From Amycolatopsis orientalis DSM 40040 = KCTC 9412 (GTDB lineage: Bacteria > Actinomycetota > Actinomycetes > Mycobacteriales > Pseudonocardiaceae): a DNA stretch of 64,000 nt. Both the position numbers and the translations under genes were made by a program. Below the pieces are notes generated by a model, which ran no database searches, was not told the origin of the DNA, and saw only the letters and a program-made list of their open reading frames with translations. The stretch is from assembly GCF_000478275.1 (NCBI RefSeq), contig NZ_ASJB01000064.1, positions 124,001 through 188,000 on the forward strand, written 5' to 3'. Below, in pieces: positions 1 through 7,540 of this stretch (the first letter of the stretch is position 1; each line of letters starts with the position of its first letter).

Positions 1-706
1 AGAGCAGCACCGCGACCAGCCCGCCCGGCGTCATCCAGCGGAACCGCGGCTGCCGGACGTTGGGGCCCGCCCAGTAGAGCACCGCGAACGCCAGCGCGGC
101 CAGCAGGGCGATCACGGGCCATTTCGCGATGTCCCAGACGAGGACGCCGGTCGAGCCCAGTCCCACCAGGTCACCGAGGTACCGGGCGACCCCGCCGGTC
201 GCGACGACCCCGACGGCGCAGAGCGCGAGGATGACCAGCAGCGCGATGGTCAGGCCGAGCCGCAGGGGCCAGGTCTTCCAGATCGGACGGCCCTCCGGCA
301 TCGAGTAGATGACGTTGGAGGCGCGCATGAACGCGCCGATGTAGCCCGACGCCGACCACAGCGCGCCCAGCACGCCGAAGACGGCGGCCGGACCGGCCAG
401 CCCGCCCGATCCGGACAGTTCCCGGATCGCGCCGAGCAGGATCTCCCTGCCCTGGCCGGGGGCGATCTGCCCGGCGCTGTCGAGCAAGGTCTGCGTGGCC
501 GACGGTCCCATCAAGCCCAGGATCGCGGTGAGCACGAGCAGGCCGGGGAAGAGCGAAAGGACGCCGTAGTAGGTCAGCGCGGCCGCCCAGTCCAGCTGGT
601 CGTCGCGGTTGAACTGGACGACGGTGCGCTTGAGCACGGCCCACCACGATCGCCGTGGCAGGTCTGTCGGGCCTTCGGGCTCGGTGGAGTGCTTCGAAGC
701 AGCCAA
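1..706 (-). CDS. YihY/BrkB-family inner membrane protein, 3' end cut by window
   Basis: The reading frame on the minus strand encodes an integral membrane protein of the YihY/virulence factor BrkB family. The conserved N-terminal block DDQLDWAAALTYYGVLSLFP is visible about 35 residues in, followed by several hydrophobic segments. About 235 codons are present and the gene runs out of the window. No ATG or GTG fits; a TTG at 704-706 lies 4 nt after a GGAGGT ribosome site (711-716) and is the best start. It is the last gene of a minus-strand run after the small SH3-like gene (58-nt gap). The family was once annotated as RNase BN; the true function is unknown. Family assignment is secure, the TTG start is inferred. 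Confidence 0.85.
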   Translation of the reverse strand, partial: MAASKHSTEPEGPTDLPRRSWWAVLKRTVVQFNRDDQLDWAAALTYYGVLSLFPGLLVLTAILGLMGPSATQTLLDSAGQIAPGQGREILLGAIRELSGSGGLAGPAAVFGVLGALWSASGYIGAFMRASNVIYSMPEGRPIWKTWPLRLGLTIALLVILALCAVGVVATGGVARYLGDLVGLGSTGVLVWDIAKWPVIALLAALAFAVLYWAGPNVRQPRFRWMTPGGLVAVLL

Positions 707-764
707 GGTGACCTCCAGGAGGGGATCCCTCGGCATACCCCGGACAGCGGCCGCGAAACGGCGT

Positions 765-974
765 TCAGGCCGGGCGGGGCCGCGTCGGCGGTGGCGGGAC
801 GGTCTTCGCCAGGACGATGTCCGCCAGCCGGATCGTCGCGAGACCGCGTTTGGTCTCCACGGTGCATTCCGCGTCGTCACGCGACCGCAGGTAACCGAGC
901 GCGTCGGTGAAGCCGCCTTCGATCCGGTACCGCACGACGACCCTCGTGCCGACCGGGACGTCCGGGAGGGTCAT
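765..974 (-). CDS. Small SH3-like domain protein (Rv0428c N-terminal domain type)
   Basis: A 69-aa protein resembling the stand-alone N-terminal SH3-like domain found on mycobacterial Rv0428c-type GNAT acetyltransferases: the pattern VGTRVVVRYRI, FTDALGYL, a basic strand and a closing VLAKTVPP are typical. No acetyltransferase domain follows, so any regulatory or binding role is unknown. Its ATG overlaps the stop of the upstream glutaredoxin-like gene by 4 bp (ATGA at 971-974), which implies translational coupling. The proline/arginine-rich end is probably disordered. The family call is from memory of the pattern and is moderate. Confidence 0.6.
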   Translation of the reverse strand: MTLPDVPVGTRVVVRYRIEGGFTDALGYLRSRDDAECTVETKRGLATIRLADIVLAKTVPPPPTRPRPA

Positions 975-1210
975 CGGTTCAGATGCGCGGTGAGCTCGTC
1001 GTCGCTCGGTTCGACCAGATGGGTGCCGTCCGGCCAGACGATGGTCGGGATCCGCCGCTCACCGTTCTGCAAGGCCCGCACGGTCTCCTCGGCGCCGGAG
1101 TCCGCTTCGACGTCGATGTAGTCGTACTCGACACCCTTGGCGTCCAGCAGGGCGCGGCTGCGTTTCACGTCGGGGCACCAGCCGGCGCCGTACACGGTGA
1201 GGTCACTCAT
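971..1210 (-). CDS. Glutaredoxin-like (mycoredoxin-type) protein
   Basis: A 79-aa thioredoxin-fold protein of the actinobacterial glutaredoxin/mycoredoxin group: strand LTVYGAGW, active-site motif CPDV starting at Cys12, then the cis-Pro segment RRIPTIVWPDGT and a C-terminal helix. Mycoredoxins normally carry two cysteines (CxxC) and reduce mycothiol mixed disulfides. Here the second position is Val, so only a monothiol mechanism is possible. The gene starts 3 nt after the stop of the upstream LuxR gene (1214) and overlaps the next gene by 4 bp, so the three are probably cotranscribed. Confidence 0.8.
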   Translation of the reverse strand: MSDLTVYGAGWCPDVKRSRALLDAKGVEYDYIDVEADSGAEETVRALQNGERRIPTIVWPDGTHLVEPSDDELTAHLNR

Positions 1211-1213
1211 GGC

Positions 1214-4102
1214 TCACAGCATGCCAGGTCGTGGTGCGGCGGCGTGTTCGGCGAGGGCGGAACGGTCGGCGAGGCCGGTCTTGGTGAGCAGGCTCGCGAC
1301 ATGTTTCTCGACCGTCCTGGGGGAGATGTGCAGCCGGGCGCCGATGTCCTTGTTGCCCATCCGCTCGGCGAGCAGCACCAGCACCTCGTACTCGCGCACG
1401 GTGACACCGGCCGCGCGCAGGTCGCCGGGCACCCGGTCGACCCCGGCGCGACGCTGCCGCACCGGCGCGCCGAGCTTGCGGAGCAGGCTCCGGCAGGCGC
1501 CCGCGACGGCCTGGATGTCCCTGCCGTGGAAGTACTCCTCGGCCTCCTTGAGCCAGCCCGCCGGATCGCCCCAGCCGTCGGCGGCGGCGGGTTCGGCGAT
1601 CAGGCGGAGCCCGAGGTGCCGCGCCAGCGGATAGGGCGCAGACGTCTCCAGCGCGGCGGCCACGGCCCGCCCGGCTTCCGCCGCTTCGCCCCGCCTGCCG
1701 TGCTCGACGGCGCGCGCGAGTTCCACGAACTGCCGGTTCCACCGCATCCCGCTCACCGCGGATCCCGCCTCGGGGCAGGCGGCGCCGCCCAGGGTGTCGA
1801 GGAGCGTCCTGAGCCCGTGCTGGCCGGCCAGGTGGAACCGGCTCGGCCGCCGCTCCTCCAGTTCGGTCACCTGCCCGAGCTCCCGGCGTGCCCGGTCGAA
1901 GTCCTCCTCCAGCAGCGAGCAGAACACCCGGGCCAGCCCGATGCTCAGCACCATCTCCTGAGCGTTCTCGCCGCCGCACTCCCGGAAGTCCTCGAGCGCC
2001 TGTTCCATCGCCTGCCGGTCGGCCCGGTGCCCGGCCGACATCGCCCTGGTCATCTGCGCGTACTGCAGTAACGCGGTCAACCGGAGCCTGCCGAGCACGG
2101 CGAGGTTCTCCTCCAGCAGGGCGTGCGCGGTTTCGAAGTCGCAGCGCAGGATCGCGTGCATGGTGCGCACGGAGTCGACCGCGCAATGCAAGGTGATCGA
2201 CCCGGTCCGCTGGGCGTCGGCGCGGGCGAGCAGCAGGGTCTGCTCGTCGCCGGTCATCAGCACGCGATGCCCGCCGAGCCGCACGAGCGCCTGGGTTCGG
2301 AGGTGGTGCAGGTGGTTGTCTTCGGCGGTCCGCCGCGCGAGTTGCATGTAGTGCTCGGACTCGGTGAGATCCCGCGACAACGCCAGCATCCCGAGTACCT
2401 GCAGTGCCTGGCAGACGACGAACGGCTGCTCGGTCTCCTCGGCCACCCGCCACGCCTGCCGCGCGAGCCGCTCGGCCGTCCCGGTCTTGCCCGGTACGTC
2501 CAGCCAGAGATTCGCTTCGACGGCGTCGAGCGCGGCCTGCTGGGCCGGTGAGATCGCCGAGCCGAGCGGAGCGCGGGCGCGTTCGATCTGACCGAGGCAT
2601 TCGTCGTGCCGTCCGGCGATGTAGGCGGCCCAGGCCAGCTGGGTGTGCAGGGTCGCGGCGCGTTCGAGCGTCCCGATCTCCCCGAATCCGGCGGAGAGTG
2701 CGACGGCGCGATCGAACTGGCCGGTCTGACCCAGCGCGTACAGCAGGGTCTCCAGCACCGCGGCACGCTCACCCGCGTCGGCCCCGGAGAGCAGGTCGAC
2801 GGCCTTGGTGAGCATGGTGACCGCGGAGTCCGCGGCCCCGGCGTCGAGGGCACGGCGACCGGTTTCGGCGAACTGCCGTCCCGCCGCGCGTTCGTCGAGC
2901 GCGGTCAGCCGCAGCGACGCGACGAGCGCGCACAGGTCGCCCGGCAGACCGGGATACAGCTTCTCGACGGCGTCGGCCGCCTGGCGGGCGAGCGCCGCCT
3001 TCCGTGCCGCGGACTGGCGCTCCAGCAACGCCTCCGCGGTCAGCGGATGCCGGAAGGCGTACCAGCCCGGTGTCGTCTCGTCGGTGGTCACCAGGTTCGC
3101 CGAGACCGCGGCGCTCAGGTGGTTGTGCAGGGTCCGGTCGTTCATGCCGGTGACCGTCTGCACCACCGAAAGCGGGAAACGGCGGCCGAGTACCGCGGCG
3201 ACCGACAGCAGTTCGCCCGCCTGCTCGCCGAGTTGCTCCATCCGGACGCCGATACTGGTGACCAGCGCGGCGGGTACGCGGGCGCGGAGTTCCCCGATCA
3301 CGCGCCAGCCGTCGCGGCCCTGGACCAGCAGACCGTCGTTCACCATGCCGTGGAGGAGTTCTTCGACGATGAACGGCAGGCCCGCGCTGTTGCGCCACAA
3401 CAGTTCCGCCGCCGGGGCGGGCAGCTTCACCGGCTCGGTCTCCAGACAGGCCGCGGCGAGCGCGCGGGTGTCGGGAAGGCTGAGCCTGCCGAGTTCGAGG
3501 ACGGCGCAGCTCATCCGCTGGGCCCCGGAGGTCGCCAGCCGGAGCGCGTCGGAAGGCTCGTTGCGGAGCGTGCCGACGAACAGGGTCTGCGCCCCGGCCA
3601 GGTTGTCGACGAGGTATTCGAGGATGAACAGCGTCTCGGCGTCGGCGTCCTGGAGGTCGTCGAGGACCAGGAGCGCGCCGCGGTCGCGGCTGGTGACCGC
3701 GAGCAGCCGGTAGACCGCCTCGGCGAGCACCATGAGGGAACCCGATTCGCGCGGCCGGTCGCCTTGGCTCCAGTCGGGGACGAGCTGGGCGAGTACGGGG
3801 ACGAAGGGGTCGAGTTCGGCGGCCTCCGGCGGGCCGCCGCCGCGGAAATGCGAGAGCAGCGCCTGGGTCAGCGGCCGGAACGGGACGAGCGGGCCGATCG
3901 AGCTGGCCCTGCCCTGCAGCACCGGGATGTCCGCGGAGACCGCTCGGGAAGCGGCTTCGACGGCCAGCCGGGACTTGCCGATCCCGCCTTCGCCCACGAG
4001 GAAGATCGCGCCGCCGCGGCCTGCGATGGCGCGATCGAGAGCTCCGGAGAGCTCGGCCAGTTCGGCGTCGCGGCCGATCACCCTCGACGAACGGATCCCC
4101 AC
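1214..4102 (-). CDS. LAL-type LuxR transcriptional regulator with ATPase domain
   Basis: A 962-aa large ATP-binding LuxR-family (LAL/MalT-like) regulator. The N-terminal AAA/STAND ATPase starts near residue 10 with a Walker A motif GEGGIGKS near residue 37 and a Walker B-like segment ALLVLDDLQDAD. A long helical TPR-like middle follows, and the last 65 residues are a LuxR helix-turn-helix (LTAREYEVLVLL ... RTVEKHVASLL in variant form). Such proteins commonly act as pathway-specific activators in actinomycete biosynthetic clusters. It lies just downstream of the LanM/precursor pair but behind a strong hairpin, so it probably has its own promoter in the gap 4103-4150. The start is a GTG at 4102. 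A regulatory link to the lanthipeptide genes is inferred from position only. Confidence 0.88.
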   Translation of the reverse strand: MGIRSSRVIGRDAELAELSGALDRAIAGRGGAIFLVGEGGIGKSRLAVEAASRAVSADIPVLQGRASSIGPLVPFRPLTQALLSHFRGGGPPEAAELDPFVPVLAQLVPDWSQGDRPRESGSLMVLAEAVYRLLAVTSRDRGALLVLDDLQDADAETLFILEYLVDNLAGAQTLFVGTLRNEPSDALRLATSGAQRMSCAVLELGRLSLPDTRALAAACLETEPVKLPAPAAELLWRNSAGLPFIVEELLHGMVNDGLLVQGRDGWRVIGELRARVPAALVTSIGVRMEQLGEQAGELLSVAAVLGRRFPLSVVQTVTGMNDRTLHNHLSAAVSANLVTTDETTPGWYAFRHPLTAEALLERQSAARKAALARQAADAVEKLYPGLPGDLCALVASLRLTALDERAAGRQFAETGRRALDAGAADSAVTMLTKAVDLLSGADAGERAAVLETLLYALGQTGQFDRAVALSAGFGEIGTLERAATLHTQLAWAAYIAGRHDECLGQIERARAPLGSAISPAQQAALDAVEANLWLDVPGKTGTAERLARQAWRVAEETEQPFVVCQALQVLGMLALSRDLTESEHYMQLARRTAEDNHLHHLRTQALVRLGGHRVLMTGDEQTLLLARADAQRTGSITLHCAVDSVRTMHAILRCDFETAHALLEENLAVLGRLRLTALLQYAQMTRAMSAGHRADRQAMEQALEDFRECGGENAQEMVLSIGLARVFCSLLEEDFDRARRELGQVTELEERRPSRFHLAGQHGLRTLLDTLGGAACPEAGSAVSGMRWNRQFVELARAVEHGRRGEAAEAGRAVAAALETSAPYPLARHLGLRLIAEPAAADGWGDPAGWLKEAEEYFHGRDIQAVAGACRSLLRKLGAPVRQRRAGVDRVPGDLRAAGVTVREYEVLVLLAERMGNKDIGARLHISPRTVEKHVASLLTKTGLADRSALAEHAAAPRPGML

Positions 4103-4150
4103 CGCGGTGACTATAGCGAGCGGATTCCCGTGCTACGGCGAAGAGTTGAT

Positions 4151-4183
4151 CACGAAGGCGGGCGGCGCGAGCCCGCCTTCGTG
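4151..4183. terminator. Strong hairpin between precursor peptide gene and LuxR gene
   Basis: A perfect 13-bp stem (CACGAAGGCGGGC at 4151-4163, its complement at 4171-4183) with a 7-nt loop, starting 9 nt after the stop codon of the precursor peptide on the minus strand. It likely ends or attenuates the LanM-precursor transcript before the regulator gene. Confidence 0.7.
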
Positions 4184-4191
4184 AGCCTTGA

Positions 4192-4386
4192 TCAGATCCA
4201 GCCGCCGGCGAAGACGCTGACGACGGACGGCGAACCGGGGTCGCTGGAAAGGGTGGCGAGCGGGTTGGCGCTCAGCCTCGGCTTTCCGCCCGCCAGCGCG
4301 TGGTTGCGCGAGCCGACCTCGAGGGCGCGCGGCAGGTTCACGGCGCCGAGGGCGTCTTCGGTGGCGGGCAGATCTCTTTCGTACAT
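4192..4386 (-). CDS. Putative class II lanthipeptide-type precursor peptide lacking cysteine
   Basis: A 64-aa peptide encoded 13 nt downstream of LanM. An acidic N-terminal part (MYERDLPATEDALGAV) looks like a leader, and a double glycine at positions 33-34 (ALAGG) could be a cleavage point. The remaining 30 residues contain Thr45 and Ser39, 47, 48, 52, 54 and 57, and end in VFAGGWI. There is no cysteine anywhere, so lanthionine rings cannot form within this peptide. A good GAGGAG ribosome site overlaps the LanM stop codon, which argues that the small gene is real and coupled to LanM. It may be dehydrated only, or linked to another peptide. No database match is claimed. Confidence 0.7.
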   Translation of the reverse strand: MYERDLPATEDALGAVNLPRALEVGSRNHALAGGKPRLSANPLATLSSDPGSPSVVSVFAGGWI

Positions 4387-4399
4387 GCGGTTCTTCTCC

Positions 4400-7279
4400 T
4401 CATACTCGGTTGACCGGCGGAACGACGGTGGCCGCGGGATGCGGCCGGTCGGGGCGGAGCAGGAGCGCGGACGGGACCCGGTCGCCGAAGCCCAGCCTCA
4501 GCAGGCCGTAGCCGATGCCCGCCAGACCGCTCAGCAGCCCTGGCGCTGGGACCGCGCCAGGGGTCCCGCAGCGCGCGCCGCGCTGGTCGATCGCGGCGAG
4601 CAGATGACCGGTCCGGCGGCGTACCGCGGCGGCGGCGCCAGTGTGCCCGTTCTCGGCGAGTACGCACAACACCTCGGTCACCCCGGTTTCGCCGTGGCAC
4701 AGGCTGAGATCCTTCAAGGGCGCCCCTTCGGACAGCCGTTTGACGGTCCGGTCGAGTTCCAGGGCGTCGGCGGGCCCGGGCAGCCGGGCGGCCACGCCGA
4801 GCGCGGCGCCCGCGAGGCCGTCGCACCAGCCGCCGGTGCTTTCCGCCCGATCGCCGGCCTTTCCGGGCGGTTCTTCGCCGGTCCGGTCGTGTGCCCGCAG
4901 CACCCAGTCGATCCCGGCGGAACCACGCGCGAAACCCGTCCTTTGTGGACGTTCGCGCTCGAGCAGCTGTCCGGTGTAGCGGTCCGCCCGCGCCAGTGCG
5001 GTGTCCAGTCCTGTTTGGACATACACCGAGCGCATCGAGGCGACCCCGCCCGCGAGTCCGGTCGTGAACCCGGACGGCGTCTCGGGGCCCGCCTCGGGCA
5101 TCAGGTCGACGGCCTGCTCGATCAGATCCCCGGCGGGAAGCCCGACCAGCGTGCTGAGCCGGGCGATCGTGTACGCGACGCCACCGAGTCCGAGCAGACC
5201 GCCACAGCCGGCGGTGGCGGCCAGTCCGGGATCGGCCCGGAGGGTGGCGAAGAGGCCGGGAAGCGGCGTGATCGCGTACGCGGCGAGGTCCCGGTAGCGC
5301 GCGATCCCGGTCAGCTCGGCGAGCTGGGCGAGGAACAGCGCGACACCGCAATAACCCTCACCGAGTCCGGCGCCCATCGGCAGCACGGTCCAGTACCGGT
5401 CGTCGACGAGTTCGATTCCGAGCCAGTTGGAGCGGCGTTCGTCGGAGAAGGCGTTGGCGACGATGTGGTCGGCGATCCCGCACGCGGTGACCAGCAGCCG
5501 TTCCGCGGCGGGCGCCTGGTTCGGCACCGCGGTTTCCGCGGTCTCGCCACCGCCGTGGTGGCCGTCGGCCGCCGTGCTGATCGCGAGGGTTGCCGAGATG
5601 AGCCATTCCTGATCACGCTGATCGAGCGGATCCATGTCGGCGACCTTCGCCAGCACCGTGTCCAGCGATGGCCGGTCCACCACGCCTTCGACGCTGTCAC
5701 CGCGTGAATCCAGCAGCGACGCCGAACCGGGGTTCGAGGTGAACATCGGGATGTCGCCCGCCCACAGGTCGGCCCGTTCGTGCGGTACGAGCCTGCGCAG
5801 CTTCTCCTCGCCAGCCGAATCCTCTTCGAGCAGGTCGAACGCGCGGTCGCGGTCGGCGGCGTCGCGCAGGAGGTCCGGATGGGTGGTCTCGTCCAGCAGG
5901 CGGAAGTAGAAGTTGGTCGGCCGGATGAGGACCCGGATGGGATCCTCGGCGCACCGCCTGAGGTGCTCGGCGATCTCCTCACGCGCGGTGGAGATCGCGT
6001 CGTAACCGAGCCGGAAACCGGCCAGCAGGGCCGCGCTGTGTTCGGCGGGACCGACGTCGCGACCGTCGAGACGCGGGAGGTTGCTCCCACCGGCGAGTTC
6101 GCCCGGCACGCGGACCAGCCGCATGCGGTCGGTGCCGGGATCGGCCCAGTCGATCCGGTCGGTGGGCAGCCTGCCGCCGCGGCCGGCGAGCCCGGAGATG
6201 TCGACGGCGCCGTGCTCGCCGGCGAAGAGCTGGGGGAGCAGCAGCGTGCGCTGGACGGATCGCGCCAGCATCGCGGCCGCCGGATCGCCGTCCGCGGCTT
6301 CGGGCGGGGACGGCTGGAACAGCGTCTCGATGTCGATCAGCACCGGCTGGTCGCCGTCGGCGATGAGGTTCTCGTAATGGACGTCGGTGGCGTCGAGCGC
6401 GTGCAGCAGCGCCAGCAAAATGCCCTGGCGGCGGTAAAACCTGTCGACGTCGGCGATATCGGCGCACGGCCGGTGCTCGACGAACCGCAGCCAGCCGTAT
6501 CCGTCACGCAGGAGCGCGTCCGCGGTCCGCAGCTCGAAGCCGGGAAGCGCCTTGTTGAGCCGCTCGACGACGTCGGTGAACCGTCCGTGCAGGATCAGCG
6601 GCCGCGGTTTGTAGATCACCTTGGCGCCGCTGGAGAACCGGAGCAGCCGGACCGAACGCCCCCGCGCGTGCGAGTCGCCGATCTCGCCCGCCAGTTCGAC
6701 GAGCGTGCCGAGTTCGCCGTCCGCGACCGAGCCCGGCAGGGCGCCGGCGTCGGCGGCGAAGCGGGTCAGCGTTTCGGCGTTCGCCTCGGCGGCGTGGAGG
6801 CAGGCCTGGGCGAGGAGCCGGGCCAGCACCGGGTATTCGGTGAACAACCGGACGAGCCCGGACGGCGTCGACTGCTGGCGCACGAAGTCCGCGAAGCGCT
6901 CTTCAGGCGTCTCGCCCTGGAGAGTCCCGGCCTTGCGGGCCCGATGGAGTTCGAGGACCAGCGTACGGACCGAGAGCTTGAGCAGATGCCTGCCGAGTTG
7001 AGCGGCGAAACCCGCGCGAAGCGCGCCGACGTCCGCGCCGGGGAGATCGCTGGGGACCGCCTCGCGGCACGCGGCGTCGACGAAGGACCTGAAGACCCCG
7101 GCGAAGTCGACCCGCCAATCACCGACTGGGGACCGCCGCGGCAGAGGCGCGGTGACAGCGCGTTCGGCGAAGTCCGCCCATGCGGGCTTGTCCGCTTTCC
7201 GTTCGCGCGGGGTCTGGCCGTGCACCCACCACTTCAGCGGCAGGGACGTCGCCGGTAGCTGGGGCGTCACGTCGTTCAT
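4400..7279 (-). CDS. lanM: Class II lanthipeptide synthetase LanM
   Basis: A bifunctional enzyme of about 959 residues. The N-terminal half is the LanM dehydratase domain, which phosphorylates and then eliminates Ser/Thr of a precursor; the kinase-like stretch with GAKVIYKPR and DVHYENLIADGDQPVLIDIETLF is clear. The C-terminal third is a LanC cyclase domain with all three expected zinc ligands: Cys819 (GGWCDG), Cys861 and His862 (LCHGETG). The domain therefore looks intact although the adjacent precursor has no Cys. I place the start at ATG 7279 (MNDVTPQLP); an in-frame GTG at 7339 would add 20 residues, and neither has a strong ribosome site. The start lies about 115-155 nt after the small membrane gene of the caspase operon on the same strand. 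Confidence 0.93.
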   Translation of the reverse strand: MNDVTPQLPATSLPLKWWVHGQTPRERKADKPAWADFAERAVTAPLPRRSPVGDWRVDFAGVFRSFVDAACREAVPSDLPGADVGALRAGFAAQLGRHLLKLSVRTLVLELHRARKAGTLQGETPEERFADFVRQQSTPSGLVRLFTEYPVLARLLAQACLHAAEANAETLTRFAADAGALPGSVADGELGTLVELAGEIGDSHARGRSVRLLRFSSGAKVIYKPRPLILHGRFTDVVERLNKALPGFELRTADALLRDGYGWLRFVEHRPCADIADVDRFYRRQGILLALLHALDATDVHYENLIADGDQPVLIDIETLFQPSPPEAADGDPAAAMLARSVQRTLLLPQLFAGEHGAVDISGLAGRGGRLPTDRIDWADPGTDRMRLVRVPGELAGGSNLPRLDGRDVGPAEHSAALLAGFRLGYDAISTAREEIAEHLRRCAEDPIRVLIRPTNFYFRLLDETTHPDLLRDAADRDRAFDLLEEDSAGEEKLRRLVPHERADLWAGDIPMFTSNPGSASLLDSRGDSVEGVVDRPSLDTVLAKVADMDPLDQRDQEWLISATLAISTAADGHHGGGETAETAVPNQAPAAERLLVTACGIADHIVANAFSDERRSNWLGIELVDDRYWTVLPMGAGLGEGYCGVALFLAQLAELTGIARYRDLAAYAITPLPGLFATLRADPGLAATAGCGGLLGLGGVAYTIARLSTLVGLPAGDLIEQAVDLMPEAGPETPSGFTTGLAGGVASMRSVYVQTGLDTALARADRYTGQLLERERPQRTGFARGSAGIDWVLRAHDRTGEEPPGKAGDRAESTGGWCDGLAGAALGVAARLPGPADALELDRTVKRLSEGAPLKDLSLCHGETGVTEVLCVLAENGHTGAAAAVRRRTGHLLAAIDQRGARCGTPGAVPAPGLLSGLAGIGYGLLRLGFGDRVPSALLLRPDRPHPAATVVPPVNRV

Positions 7280-7393
7280 GCTGTCAGCCGGGCGGGATAC
7301 CGCACATGGGGGCGGAACCCCCACATTCAGCGCACGCACGAAGATGCCCGGAGAGTGACGAACCTGCGGTCACGCGGGAAGGACGGGGGTGAC

Positions 7394-7540
7394 TCAGATG
7401 GGTTCGGGCGCGCGACTCGGATCCCGTTCGGGCACGTTCGCTTCGACGCGCTCCATCAGCAGCGCGAACGACATGACCAGCAGCGGGATCACCAGCACCA
7501 TCCACATGATCTTCTGGTACCCCGATCGGTCGCCGGTCAT
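7394..7540 (-). CDS. 48-aa single-pass membrane peptide coupled to caspase-like gene
   Basis: A very short protein: a polar N-terminus (MTGDRSGYQKI), one hydrophobic helix of about 19 residues (IMWMVLVIPLLVMSFALLM) and a charged, arginine- and proline-containing tail (ERVEANVPERDPSRAPEPI). Its ATG overlaps the stop of the caspase-like gene in an ATGA at 7537-7540, the same junction type as between the two upstream genes, so the three are almost certainly one translationally coupled operon. I recognise no family. Small membrane peptides encoded beside immune proteases and NTPases are often toxic effectors, but that role is inference. It could alternatively be a membrane anchor or regulator of the big protein. 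Confidence 0.7.
   Translation of the reverse strand: MTGDRSGYQKIMWMVLVIPLLVMSFALLMERVEANVPERDPSRAPEPI

Noticed and set aside
2606..5707. A 1033-codon open frame on the plus strand across the LuxR and LanM genes
   Set aside because: It is antisense to two clear genes, has no recognisable domain, and long antisense frames are normal in DNA this GC-rich.
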